DNA of 64,000 nucleotides from Gemmatimonadaceae bacterium (GTDB taxonomy: Bacteria; Gemmatimonadota; Gemmatimonadetes; Gemmatimonadales; Gemmatimonadaceae): contig JALHNZ010000002.1 in the NCBI GenBank assembly GCA_022843265.1, positions 1 to 64,000 on the forward strand, in the 5' to 3' direction. The position numbers were made by a program, and so were the translations under genes. Positions 22,510-31,575 of the stretch are shown one piece after another (the stretch's first letter is position 1; each line of letters starts with the position of its first letter). The notes beneath the pieces were generated by a model that was given only the letters and a program-made list of their open reading frames with translations, ran no database searches and was not told the origin of the DNA.

Positions 22510-25500
22510 CTAATCGCCAGCCACGGGGACAGGCATTTCAGAAGTGTTAGAGCTCCGGCCCGTGCGACGCAGTTTTGAAAGCACCCATGCACCGAGGTCG
22601 TCGAGGTAGGTGTAGGCAACCGGAACCACGAGCAGCGTAAGGGCGGTACTCGTGATCAGTCCACCGATGACCGCGCGCGCCATTGGTGCACGAAAGCCGC
22701 CGCCCTGGCCCATGGCGAGTGCGATGGGCAACATGCCGAAGATCATGGCCAGCGTGGTCATCATGATGGGACGCAATCGCACGGCGCCCGCTTCAATCAG
22801 CGCTTCAAAACGGGGCATGCCGTCGCGACGCCGCTCATTAGCGTTGTCAACCAGAAGAATCGCGTTCTTGGTGACCAGACCAAAGAGCATGATCACGCCA
22901 ATCATGGACATGATGTTGATCGTATCACCCGTGAGCAGCAGTGCGATCAACACACCAATCAACGACAGCGGGAGCGACAACATGATCGCGATCGGCTGTG
23001 TAAACGACTCGAACTGCGAGGCAAGGATCAGGAAAATCAGGACCACGGCCAGCAAGATCGCTTCGATTACGTAGCCGCCGGTTTCCTCGAGCTCTTTCGT
23101 TTCACCACCGAGCTGAAAACGATAGCCCTCAGGGAGCGTGAGCGTATTGAGCGCCTCGTTCAGTTTGGCACTCGCCACCGAGATGGACACGCCAGGCGCG
23201 GGACTGCCTTCCACGATCACCGTGCGCTGCAAATCCTGGCGACGGATTTCAGCAGGTGCAAACCCGTCTTCAAGCCGAGCGATATCACCGAGTGGAACGC
23301 TAGCGATACCGTTCGCATTGCCGGTGGCCGTGGGCACGGGGATCTGCGCGAGATCGGTGCGTGACACGCGTGATTCCGGGGCGAGTTGCACGCGCACATC
23401 GCGCTCTTCACCTGTGGGATCTTCCCAACGCGTTGCCACTTCACCGGCAAAGAGCGGGCGAATCGTCGCGGCGAGCGAACCCACATCCAGCCCAACACGA
23501 TTGGCAACATCACGATCAAGATCGACGCGCACTTCGGGACGCGGCGCCCCGAGTGTGGTGCGTGAGTCCACGACCTCTGGTAGTGCACGCACCGCAGCCA
23601 GCGCCTGTGCCGAGATCATGGTGAGTGTATCGAGGTCGCGCCCCCGCAGTTCGACTTGCAGCGGTGCCACCGGTCCACCAAGACCACCACTTAACAACAC
23701 CTGTGACTGCACGCCTGCCACGTCCTGCATGGCCGTACGCGCCTCGGCAATCATTTCGAGTTGAGAGCGCGTGCGCTCGTTGCCAGGCACCAGCTTGACA
23801 TACGCTTCACCGGTGGTGACGGTACCAATCGCACCGGCACCAACTGTGGTATATACGTACGACACTTCCGGCATGGCGGTGAGCATTGCGTCAATCTGCT
23901 CAGCCTTGGCCTGCGTGTACGGCAGGCTTGCCCCCTGCGGCGTTTCAAATTTTACAATGAATTCGCCGTCATCACTGTCTGGCGAGAACGAGCCGCCAAC
24001 AAGCGGGAACAGCGCCATCGCACCAACAAACGCCACCACGGCCATGAGTACCGTGCTGCGCCGGTGTCCAAGCGCCCAGCGAAGCAGCCCGCGATAGCGT
24101 AGCGCCTGCTGATCGAACCAGCGATTGAAACGGCTGATCGTCCGGGTGATCACATTGCCGCCTTCGCCCGTGTGCGGCGAGACGCCCCACCACGCGCTGA
24201 GCATGGGCGTAAGTGTGAACGACACGAACAGCGACACGAGCACGGCCCACGCCACGGTGAGACCGAACTCAAAGAAGAATCGACCAATGATGCCTTTCAT
24301 AAAGGCCACCGGTACGAACACAGCTACAATCGACAGCGTGGTCGCCAGCACGGCGAGTACGATTTCGCGTGTGCCTTCGCGCGCCGCAGTGAACACGTCA
24401 TCGCCCAGCTGTCGTCGACGCACAATGTTTTCTACCACAACAATCGCGTCGTCAATCAGAATACCAATTGAGATCGAGAGGGCGAGCAGCGTGAGCACGT
24501 TAAGCGTAAAACCCAGAATGCCCATCAGCACGAATGCGGAGATCACCGACACCGGCAAGGCCAGCGCGGTAATAGCCGTGGCCTTGATGTCGTTGAGGAA
24601 CAGCATCACGATCAACACCGTGAGAATCGCGCCGAGCACCAGCTCGTGAATCACGTCGTCTACCGACTGACGGATCATGGTGGAATTGTCGCGCACCACT
24701 TGCAGCGTCGCACCTTGCGGCAGCAACGCCCGCGCTTCGTCGAGCGCTTCGGCGACGCCATCGGCCACTTCCACCGTGTTGGCGCCTGACACTTTCAGCA
24801 GGTCGAGCGCGACCGCCACTTCGCCGTTCACCAGTGCCACGGAGCGCTTTTCTTCCACGCCGTCTTCTACGCGGGCGACATCACGCAGGCGAACGGGGTT
24901 CGTACCGCGCGTCGCAATGATCACATCTTCAAAGCCGGCCGGATCCTCAATGCGGCCAGTGACGCGAACGAGTTGTTCGGCCAAACCGCGCTCAAGCCGA
25001 CCTGCAGGTACCTCAAGGTTCTGTCGTTGCAACGCACCCATTACTTCGGGCACCGTGATGCCGAGCGCGCGCATGCGCTCCGGCTGCAGATACACGTTGA
25101 CCTGACGGCGCACACCGCCTGACACACGCACTTCACCCACGCCCGCGACTGCTTCCATGCGCCGACGCAGCGGCTCGTCGGCGATTGTGGTCAGCTCGCT
25201 CAGCGGCACCGTTTTGGAACGCAGCGCGAGCGAAATGATCGGCAGATCCGACGCGTTGAACTTCTGGACGATGGGTGGATCGATGTCCGTTGGCAGATCG
25301 CGTCGAATGAGCTCGAGCTTGGACCGCAGGTCCTGCGACGCCGCGTCGGCGTCACGTCCGAGATCAAACTCCACCGTAACCTGCGACACGCCTTCAAGCG
25401 AAATCGACGTGAGTTTCTTCACGCCTTGCACAGGATTAAATGCTTCTTCAAGTCGCCGTGTGACCTCGCGCTCTACGGTTTCCGCGCTCGCACCCGGGTA

Positions 25501-25716
25501 CGTGGTTTGCACCGATACGACGGGAATGCTCACATCCGGAAACTGATCGATCGGCAGTCCGCGATAGGCGAACAGGCCGAGCACCACCAGCCCGAGCATG
25601 ATCATGGTAGTGAACACCGGACGGCGAATGGCGACGCCGCTCAGTCCTCCACCCTGCTCCACCGCACGCTTCTCGCCGCCCTCACCGGCGGCGCGTCCTT
25701 CCTCGTGCTGAGACAT
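22510..25716 (-). CDS. RND efflux transporter, inner-membrane pump (complete)
   Basis: A 1068-residue AcrB/HAE1-type pump. After a polar N-terminus comes RRPVFTTMIMLGLVVLGLFA as the first helix, then PDVSIPVVSVQTTYPGAS and the porter domain. Helix 4 carries the proton-relay pair in GILIDDAIVVVENIV, and the second half repeats the helix bundle. It works as a trimer with the adaptor and TolC genes directly upstream, and the operon order (regulator, channel, adaptor, pump) is the same as at 1-3840. Its start overlaps the adaptor stop. The polar extension before the first helix is about 25 residues longer than usual. The substrate cannot be told. Confidence 0.95.
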   Translation of the reverse strand: MSQHEEGRAAGEGGEKRAVEQGGGLSGVAIRRPVFTTMIMLGLVVLGLFAYRGLPIDQFPDVSIPVVSVQTTYPGASAETVEREVTRRLEEAFNPVQGVKKLTSISLEGVSQVTVEFDLGRDADAASQDLRSKLELIRRDLPTDIDPPIVQKFNASDLPIISLALRSKTVPLSELTTIADEPLRRRMEAVAGVGEVRVSGGVRRQVNVYLQPERMRALGITVPEVMGALQRQNLEVPAGRLERGLAEQLVRVTGRIEDPAGFEDVIIATRGTNPVRLRDVARVEDGVEEKRSVALVNGEVAVALDLLKVSGANTVEVADGVAEALDEARALLPQGATLQVVRDNSTMIRQSVDDVIHELVLGAILTVLIVMLFLNDIKATAITALALPVSVISAFVLMGILGFTLNVLTLLALSISIGILIDDAIVVVENIVRRRQLGDDVFTAAREGTREIVLAVLATTLSIVAVFVPVAFMKGIIGRFFFEFGLTVAWAVLVSLFVSFTLTPMLSAWWGVSPHTGEGGNVITRTISRFNRWFDQQALRYRGLLRWALGHRRSTVLMAVVAFVGAMALFPLVGGSFSPDSDDGEFIVKFETPQGASLPYTQAKAEQIDAMLTAMPEVSYVYTTVGAGAIGTVTTGEAYVKLVPGNERTRSQLEMIAEARTAMQDVAGVQSQVLLSGGLGGPVAPLQVELRGRDLDTLTMISAQALAAVRALPEVVDSRTTLGAPRPEVRVDLDRDVANRVGLDVGSLAATIRPLFAGEVATRWEDPTGEERDVRVQLAPESRVSRTDLAQIPVPTATGNANGIASVPLGDIARLEDGFAPAEIRRQDLQRTVIVEGSPAPGVSISVASAKLNEALNTLTLPEGYRFQLGGETKELEETGGYVIEAILLAVVLIFLILASQFESFTQPIAIMLSLPLSLIGVLIALLLTGDTINIMSMIGVIMLFGLVTKNAILLVDNANERRRDGMPRFEALIEAGAVRLRPIMMTTLAMIFGMLPIALAMGQGGGFRAPMARAVIGGLITSTALTLLVVPVAYTYLDDLGAWVLSKLRRTGRSSNTSEMPVPVAGD

Positions 25717-26921
25717 CAGTTCTTCTCTCCGACTGGCGCTACCGGTGGACGACCACTGTCATTCGGTGTGCTGGTATTGACCACGCGGACCTGCGTGCCA
25801 TGATCAAGGCCACTGCCGGGCATCACGAGAATTCGCGCACCGGCTTCGAGGCCGCTGGACAGGCCAACAAGACCGCGCGCTTCATCACGCGTTACGATCG
25901 TCACGTCCTGCAGGCGAATTTGACCGTCAGCAACAACCGCGACCATCGACTTGCCATCGCGCATGCGCACGGCGACGTTCGGCACAACAACAAGCGCACG
26001 TGGCGCGCCGAGCAAGACGCGCCCGGTTGCATACTGTCCGGCCGTGAGTTCGCGCGACGCATTGGGCAACTGCACGTACACACCAACCTGACGCGTGCCC
26101 GGATCCGCCTCCGGATCAATGCGCGCCACGCGCCCGCGGTATGACTGATCCGGACGCGATTCCACCGTAAACTCTACGCTCATGCCAGTGTTGAGCTGCG
26201 ACGCCACATCCACGCCAACCTGACCGGCGAGTTCGAGCGTTCGCACATCGACCACCGTCAACAGTTGTCCACCATTGCTCACGGGCTCACCCACCTGCAC
26301 CTGTCGTTCGCTGATGACGCCATCAATCGGCGATGTGACGCGAGTGCGGGATGCGGATTCCTGTGCACTTGTGGCGCCGGCTTGCACAGCCACCAGATCG
26401 GCGACTGCGGCTTCGTACTGTGCTTCCGCGGCGCGAAGATCCAGTTCCGAGATCGCGCCCTTGGCGTACAACGCGCGTGAACCGTCGCGACGTTGCTCCG
26501 CGACGGCAACACCGGCTTTCGCAGCGGCAATGGCTGATGCTGAGCTCGCGGCCTGATCTCTGATGCCTTCCGCATTGATGGTGAGCAGCAGTTGTCCTTG
26601 GCGCACCGCAGAGCCACGATCAACGAGCAGCGAACCAACCGTGCCATCGATTTGTGCCTTTAACATGACACGACGCGCTGGCTCGAGCGCGCCACTGAGC
26701 AGCACACCTCCGGCAATGGTATCAAGTCGGGCTTCGCCAATGTCGGCGGGGGTCAGTGCAATGACGGAGGGCGTAGCGGCACCGGTGCCAGGAGCGGCAT
26801 CACTGTCGCCACCGCACGCGAAGACGCTCGCGGCGAGCGCAAGCAGCGTGATGGAGCGAGCGCGGTGCGACGTGCGCGCCGGAGTTCTGGACATGGTAGC
26901 GGGAACGAGGAGAGCAGTCAT
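25716..26921 (-). CDS. RND efflux periplasmic adaptor (membrane fusion protein), lipoprotein
   Basis: A 401-residue HlyD/AcrA-type adaptor. The signal ends in a lipobox-like SVFAC (Cys near residue 36). The lipoyl half motif LKAQIDGTVGSLLVDRGSAV and its second half SRTRVTSPIDGVISER flank a helical hairpin, and a beta-barrel domain follows (VEFTVESRPDQSYRGRV). It connects the pump to the channel encoded on either side. The ATG at 26921 is 5 bp after the channel gene; a second in-frame ATG at 26894 would give a shorter, equally plausible signal. The stop overlaps the pump's start by 1 bp. Confidence 0.93.
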   Translation of the reverse strand: MTALLVPATMSRTPARTSHRARSITLLALAASVFACGGDSDAAPGTGAATPSVIALTPADIGEARLDTIAGGVLLSGALEPARRVMLKAQIDGTVGSLLVDRGSAVRQGQLLLTINAEGIRDQAASSASAIAAAKAGVAVAEQRRDGSRALYAKGAISELDLRAAEAQYEAAVADLVAVQAGATSAQESASRTRVTSPIDGVISERQVQVGEPVSNGGQLLTVVDVRTLELAGQVGVDVASQLNTGMSVEFTVESRPDQSYRGRVARIDPEADPGTRQVGVYVQLPNASRELTAGQYATGRVLLGAPRALVVVPNVAVRMRDGKSMVAVVADGQIRLQDVTIVTRDEARGLVGLSSGLEAGARILVMPGSGLDHGTQVRVVNTSTPNDSGRPPVAPVGEKN

Positions 26922-26926
26922 ATGAT

Positions 26927-28393
26927 CTATCGGTTGCGTCCAGTCGTACCCGCGAGCGCACGCGCGACATCAGCGTCGGCGAGCAGCAGGTCGGCGACAG
27001 ACTGGGCGTAGTTGGTTCGGGCCTGCAGAAGCGCGAGACGCGCGTCGGACACTTCGAGTTGCGTGGACAACCCGCGCTCGAATCGCAGCACGGTGAGGGA
27101 ATACACACGATCCGCCTGATCCACAGTGCGAGCACGGGCAGAAATCGCCGATGCCGCACGCTGTCGTTCGCCGATCGCCTGTTCGAATTGCAATCGCAGT
27201 GACTCGCCGAGCTGCGACAGTCGCAGTCGCTCCTGATCAAGAGTGATCTGCGCCTGCGCCTTTTCGGAGTTGCGACGGAAACCATCAAAGATCGGGACCG
27301 TCAGCGCGAGTGTTGCCGTCCAGTCGGTTCGCCACGGCGTGCTGTTAAAGCCAAACACCGTCGACGGGAAAAGCTGTCTGCCATACGCCATGCGAAAATC
27401 GAGTGACGGCAACCACGCTTTGCTCGCGATATCCAGCTGCGCTTCACGAATTTTCACTGTTCGTTCCGCGGCGCGCATCGCGGCACGATCCATGAGCAGT
27501 CCCGCGTTTCCGCCACGAGCGGCCGCCGCGAGCTGCGCTTCTGAGACCGCGAGTGATGTGGTGAGCTGCAGCGGGGTGTCAACGCTCAGATTCACCAGTC
27601 GCTTGAGTTCGAGCACTGCGAGGGAGGCACTGTTCCGGGCTTCGATGAGTTGCGGCTGGATGTTTTCCAGCGATACGTCAGCGCGCAGCAGATCGAGCTC
27701 TGAGGCCTGTCCGGCGTCGAGTTGTAGTCGCACGACGTCACGAAACTTTGTGGCCTGTGAGAGCGACGTGTCGGCAATGCGTTCGAGCTCCTGCGCGAGC
27801 AACGCGGTGAAGTACGCGCGTCGCACATTTCGTTCGGCTTCGGCCAGCTGTTCGGCGAGTTCGTATTCAGTGGCAGCCTTGTACTCGCGCGCAATCTTGA
27901 GCGCGGCGCCCACCCGTCCCGCGGTGTAGAGTGGCTGCGAAAGCGACAACGACGCGATATAAGTATTGGCCTGACCGAATGGCAGGTTGCCGAAAAGCGC
28001 GCCGAGTCCCCCGAGCCCGGCCAGGTCGGCGTTCTGCTCGAGGTACGCCACACGGTCCGGAAGCGGCAGCGTGGGATCGGGATTGAATCGAAGTGAATCA
28101 GGGGTCGGCGCGGCGCGCACCGCAAACGGCGTGGCAAACGTGCGGGTGTACGTCGCGTTGCCGTCGAGTTGGGGTAAGGCGGACGCGACGGCAGCCTTCA
28201 CCTGTGCATTCGCCATTTGAACGCCGCTTCGTGCGAGGCGTACTTCTTCCGACTCACCGGTCACGCGTTCAAGGGCGAGCTCGATTGAGAGACGAATTGT
28301 ATCGGTGGATTGCGCGCGCGGTGCACCTTGTGCGAACAGCGTGGCCGGCGCGATCACGCTGCAGAGCAGCGCAATCGTGATGCGAAAAGGCAT
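26927..28393 (-). CDS. Outer-membrane efflux channel, TolC family
   Basis: A 488-residue TolC-type outer-membrane factor with signal peptide (cleavage after ATLFA). The two-repeat design is visible from IASLSLSQPLYTAGRVGAAL and ATLALTVPIFDGFRRNSEKA, the paired strand-to-helix motifs of the family, with long Ala/Glu/Gln-rich helices between them. It is the outer-membrane exit for the RND pump downstream. It begins 12 bp after the regulator gene. It is only distantly similar to the channel at 1550-3151, so the two efflux operons are not recent copies of each other. Confidence 0.94.
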   Translation of the reverse strand: MPFRITIALLCSVIAPATLFAQGAPRAQSTDTIRLSIELALERVTGESEEVRLARSGVQMANAQVKAAVASALPQLDGNATYTRTFATPFAVRAAPTPDSLRFNPDPTLPLPDRVAYLEQNADLAGLGGLGALFGNLPFGQANTYIASLSLSQPLYTAGRVGAALKIAREYKAATEYELAEQLAEAERNVRRAYFTALLAQELERIADTSLSQATKFRDVVRLQLDAGQASELDLLRADVSLENIQPQLIEARNSASLAVLELKRLVNLSVDTPLQLTTSLAVSEAQLAAAARGGNAGLLMDRAAMRAAERTVKIREAQLDIASKAWLPSLDFRMAYGRQLFPSTVFGFNSTPWRTDWTATLALTVPIFDGFRRNSEKAQAQITLDQERLRLSQLGESLRLQFEQAIGERQRAASAISARARTVDQADRVYSLTVLRFERGLSTQLEVSDARLALLQARTNYAQSVADLLLADADVARALAGTTGRNR

Positions 28394-28405
28394 TGGTAAT
28401 GAGTT

Positions 28406-28900
28406 TCAGGAGGAGTGTCGTTTCTTCTTGTCCGGCTGCTTGCCTGATTCCATGGCTTCGAGGTCCCGCTCCAGGGAGTCGATCCCCTTTTCAAAGACGG
28501 CTTCGAAGTCGCGCAATCGTTTCTGAATGCGCATCGGCGCAATCAGTCCCGCCTGCGCATCGTGCATGGCGTCGCGCAGCTTGCGAATTCGTTCGACCTG
28601 ACGGCGCATGGAGCGGAGCATGAAGTCCGCCGCCAGCTCGTAGTAATCCCGGCGATCACCGGGGCGGCTCACGCGCACCAGAAATCCCATGTGCTCTAGT
28701 CGTCTGGCATCGGTACTGATCGACGCTTTAGATACCCCGAGTTTCGCGGCCATGTCATCGAGTGACAGCGAGTCTTCGCTGATGAGCATGAGGCCGAAAA
28801 TGCGGCCCATGATGCGCGACATGCCTTCGGCTTCGGTCAGCAGCCCCATCGTTTCGACAATGCGGGCGCGTTTTTCCTGCTGTTCGTCTGGAAGAGTCAT
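28406..28900 (-). CDS. GbsR/MarR-type winged-helix repressor of the second efflux operon
   Basis: A 164-residue regulator. The winged helix-turn-helix is clear at about residues 45-85: LSLDDMAAKLGVSKASIST followed by the wing RVSRPGDRRDYYEL. The C-terminal part is a long coiled helix (MRRQVERIRKLRDAM) used for dimerisation, and the lysine-rich tail is probably disordered. The layout matches the GbsR-like branch of the MarR superfamily. It is the first gene of the minus-strand efflux operon, and a perfect inverted repeat lies 25 bp upstream of its start, so autoregulation of the operon is likely. Confidence 0.88.
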   Translation of the reverse strand: MTLPDEQQEKRARIVETMGLLTEAEGMSRIMGRIFGLMLISEDSLSLDDMAAKLGVSKASISTDARRLEHMGFLVRVSRPGDRRDYYELAADFMLRSMRRQVERIRKLRDAMHDAQAGLIAPMRIQKRLRDFEAVFEKGIDSLERDLEAMESGKQPDKKKRHSS

Positions 28901-28914
28901 TTAGAATGATTAGT

Positions 28915-28944
28915 ACGTTCAGTACGTTCAGTCAATACTGAACG
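28915..28944. promoter_or_regulatory. Operator for the GbsR/MarR-type repressor
   Basis: CGTTCAGT (28925-28932), spacer caat, ACTGAACG (28937-28944) form a perfect inverted repeat. The left half is also part of a 9-bp tandem repeat ACGTTCAGT at 28915-28923 and 28924-28932, so three half sites are present. It is placed between the divergent repressor (28900) and lipoprotein (29028) genes. Binding by the adjacent regulator is inferred from position and symmetry. Confidence 0.78.
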
Positions 28945-29027
28945 ACGTGGTGAGCCAATTCCCGCGGATCCAGCGCGTCTCAGGAAGACTGAGTTGCACC
29001 GACCATTCTCACACCGGGATTCGGATC

Positions 29028-29474
29028 ATGAGTTTTCATAGACAGCTACGACGCAGCCGGGTGCTACTCGCGCTCGTCATCGCGCCTATCGTCCTGGCCT
29101 GCTCGGGCAGCACGGAGCCAGACGCCGGCTGTACGAACTGCGGCACGGGAGCCGTTCAAATCGCGTCCGCCACTGTGAGCCCACGAACCGCCACCATCGC
29201 GCGCGGCGGTACAGCAACCGCGACGGTTACTTATACCGCCTCACCGAATCTGAGAATCACGGCCTTTCATCAACAGCGTCAACCGACCGGGATCACCATT
29301 ACGCAAAGCAGCACGCAGGGCACGGGTAACACCATTGTGCGATCGTACGCCATCAGGGCTGACGCGACGGTACCACTCGGCACGCACCTGATCACGCTCT
29401 GGATCACGGTGGACGGCGCCACGAGCACTGTGCAGACAACGCGCGCCGAGTTCAGCCTGACGGTCACGCAATAA
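29028..29474 (+). CDS. Putative lipoprotein with Ig-like beta fold
   Basis: A 148-residue exported protein. The signal peptide ends in the lipobox VLAC (Cys at residue 25). After a short Cys-containing linker (CTNCGTG) the rest is Thr/Ala-rich with alternating hydrophobic strands (SATVSPRTATIARGGTATA, EFSLTVTQ), as in bacterial Ig-like or BACON-type domains. I do not recognise a family with known function. It is divergent from the MarR-type repressor and could be under the same operator. It converges on the desaturase gene, with only 9 bp between the stops. Confidence 0.75.
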   Translation: MSFHRQLRRSRVLLALVIAPIVLACSGSTEPDAGCTNCGTGAVQIASATVSPRTATIARGGTATATVTYTASPNLRITAFHQQRQPTGITITQSSTQGTGNTIVRSYAIRADATVPLGTHLITLWITVDGATSTVQTTRAEFSLTVTQ

Positions 29475-29483
29475 AAGCAGGAG

Positions 29484-30689
29484 CTACGCGGTCAGGCCGG
29501 CTCCGCCGAGCCGTTCAGCGACGCGTTCGGCCAGCAGCTGATGCGCCCGTTCGGCGATTGCATCGAGCGAGGGAGTGTTCGGCAACATCGCCTGCGCCCG
29601 CGCCCGGAGGTCATCGCGCGTGGGGAACGTGGGCCAATGCACGTGAGACATGGCGTCGGTCATCTGCCCGCGCATGTGCGCGAGTGCGTCTCCAGCCTGC
29701 GCCCGCGCGTCGGTCACGAGCTGCTCCACGTTGAACGACGCGGCGAGCTGGCGCGCGACCTTTTCGAGCACTGCTTTGCCTACGGGGCGCTCGTTGCGTA
29801 CCACCTCAGCTGGTGGGGCGCCCAGTTCCCACACGAGTCCGACCCAGGACATGGCACGCAAGACATAAAACGTGGGATCGAATTCGTACCAACGAAATCC
29901 CTGGCGCGTGGAGCGCTGATACGCGTGATGATTGTTGTGCCAGCCTTCACCAAGCGTGATGATGGCCAGCCACCAATTGTTGCGCGAGTCGTCGCCGGTC
30001 ACGTAGCGCTGCTTGCCACTCACGTGCGCGAGCGAGTTGATCATGAACGTGCCGTGCCACGTTGCCACGGTGCTCCACACAAAACCCACCACGAGTCCGG
30101 TCCAACTCTCAATCCAGAAGCAGAGCGCCATCAGGGCAACGGTCGGCACATGCTCGTACTTGTTCAGCCACACGAGCTCTGGATACGCCGTGAGGTCGGG
30201 CACCGCGTCAAAGTTTGTTTTGTCCCACCGCGGTTCAAAGATCCAGCCAAGGTGCGAGTGCCAGAAACCGCCGTGCAGTGGCGAATGCACATCGTTCTCG
30301 GTGTCGCTGTGGCGATGATGATGTCGATGATGTGATGCCCACCAGAGCGTTCCCTTCTGCGCCGTTGATTGCGCGAGAAACGCCAGCAGGAACTGCATCA
30401 CACGACTCGTTTTGAACGTGCGGTGCGAAAAGTATCGGTGGTATCCGGCCGTGACGCCGAACATGCGCACCACATACAGGGTGAGTGCGAGTGCCACAGC
30501 CGACGCCGTGACTCCGGTCCAGATCGCGGCGAAACACGCCACGTGCATGACAATGAACAGCGCCTTGCCCGGGTACACGGTGTCGTCGTGCGCGTGTTCG
30601 GCGTGGTTATCGTGCACCGAAGGCGAGGATGATGTTACGGCGACAGTGTTCGCCGAATTTGTGTGATGAGTCGAACTGGACAACGGCAC
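29484..30689 (-). CDS. Membrane acyl-CoA/acyl-lipid delta-9-type fatty acid desaturase
   Basis: A 401-residue di-iron membrane desaturase. The three histidine boxes are intact: HRYFSH, the H-x2-HH box in SHHRHHHRH, and EGWHNNHH. Hydrophobic segments flank them as in stearoyl-CoA desaturases. It introduces a double bond into fatty acyl chains using oxygen and reducing power, which tunes membrane fluidity. I chose a GTG at 30689 (MPLSSSTHHTN), just after the tetR stop; the frame is open further upstream only inside tetR. The C-terminal 100 residues form an Ala/Arg-rich amphipathic tail that most desaturases lack. It is probably cotranscribed with and controlled by the TetR gene upstream. Confidence 0.9.
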   Translation of the reverse strand: MPLSSSTHHTNSANTVAVTSSSPSVHDNHAEHAHDDTVYPGKALFIVMHVACFAAIWTGVTASAVALALTLYVVRMFGVTAGYHRYFSHRTFKTSRVMQFLLAFLAQSTAQKGTLWWASHHRHHHRHSDTENDVHSPLHGGFWHSHLGWIFEPRWDKTNFDAVPDLTAYPELVWLNKYEHVPTVALMALCFWIESWTGLVVGFVWSTVATWHGTFMINSLAHVSGKQRYVTGDDSRNNWWLAIITLGEGWHNNHHAYQRSTRQGFRWYEFDPTFYVLRAMSWVGLVWELGAPPAEVVRNERPVGKAVLEKVARQLAASFNVEQLVTDARAQAGDALAHMRGQMTDAMSHVHWPTFPTRDDLRARAQAMLPNTPSLDAIAERAHQLLAERVAERLGGAGLTA

Positions 30690-30720
30690 TCCGGTCAGCC
30701 CTTGGGCATGGGTGAAATAG

Positions 30721-31335
30721 TCATGACACGACCGCTGCTGGCGGCAACACCAACGCCTGCAGTGTCGCCATGGCGCGCACAGCATCGAAGCGCGTAGGAT
30801 CAAGAATTGTTTGTGTAGCGCAGCCCTCAATGAACGCGGCGCACACACCGGCCAGATCATCGGCAGAAACACCGCGATACCGCTCGGGATATGCCGCGAT
30901 GATGGCGTGAGCAGCTGGACGAAACGCGTCGCGGTACCGATGCAGCGCGCGACGAATCAAACGACGAATCACCGGGTGCCTGGTGCCAAGTACCCAGTAG
31001 TCATAGAAGAGCTCCACCCGCTCGCGTTGTTTCAGCAAGTGTGCGAGATCGCGTTCCACGACCGCGAGCAACCACTGCACGGGTTGTGCGTCGGACGGTG
31101 GACGACGATGGAGTTCGCCGGCGACGATCGTGTGGGCGAGCATCCAGTCCAGCAGATCGACCAGCAGTCCGTCTTTCGATTCAAAGTGAAAGAGCAGCAG
31201 ACCAGAGCTTACGCCTGCTTCTGTTGCAACGGCGCGGATGGTGAGCCCGCCCAACCGATCCCGCGCCGCCACGCGATACGCGGCGCGCAGGATTTCATCT
31301 CGTCGGATGGCTTCGGGGGCTTTGTGACCGGGCAT
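30721..31335 (-). CDS. TetR-family regulator of the desaturase (BetI-like)
   Basis: A 204-residue TetR regulator. The DNA-binding domain spans RRDEILRAAYRVAARDRLGG and RAVATEAGVSSGLLLFHFES (residues about 11-55). The C-terminal helical domain (ELFYDYWVLGTRHPVIRRL) resembles the BetI/TetR_C_6 type. It lies 31 bp upstream of the desaturase in the same direction, so control of unsaturated lipid synthesis is likely; several bacterial desaturases are controlled by TetR proteins that sense acyl-CoA. A perfect inverted repeat 56 bp upstream of the start is its likely operator. The ligand is not known. Confidence 0.9.
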   Translation of the reverse strand: MPGHKAPEAIRRDEILRAAYRVAARDRLGGLTIRAVATEAGVSSGLLLFHFESKDGLLVDLLDWMLAHTIVAGELHRRPPSDAQPVQWLLAVVERDLAHLLKQRERVELFYDYWVLGTRHPVIRRLIRRALHRYRDAFRPAAHAIIAAYPERYRGVSADDLAGVCAAFIEGCATQTILDPTRFDAVRAMATLQALVLPPAAVVS

Positions 31336-31390
31336 CGAATCGGGGACAGGAGCGCGACCGACCGGAGCATTCGGCCTGTCCCTGAACTCT

Positions 31391-31410
31391 CATTGAACGT
31401 GTGTTCAATG
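31391..31410. promoter_or_regulatory. Perfect TetR-type operator CATTGAAC-N4-GTTCAATG
   Basis: CATTGAAC (31391-31398), gtgt, GTTCAATG (31403-31410): a 20-bp perfect inverted repeat upstream of the tetR-desaturase operon (start 31335) and 166 bp upstream of the plus-strand membrane protein. Size and position fit a TetR dimer site for autoregulation; no promoter hexamers are obvious. Confidence 0.78.
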
Positions 31411-31575
31411 TCAACGCCGTTTGGTCGAGAAAGGTGCCTGTAGGGCCTTTTGGGTATCGAACTCGAGCCCGACCGGTCGAATGACTCCACGGGGCGGAAA
31501 CCGAGGCTTGGGCCCGGCGTAGTTGAGGGACCGGCTCGCGTCCGTCCGCCTCCTTTCGCCTCATCCCTGGCCGCC

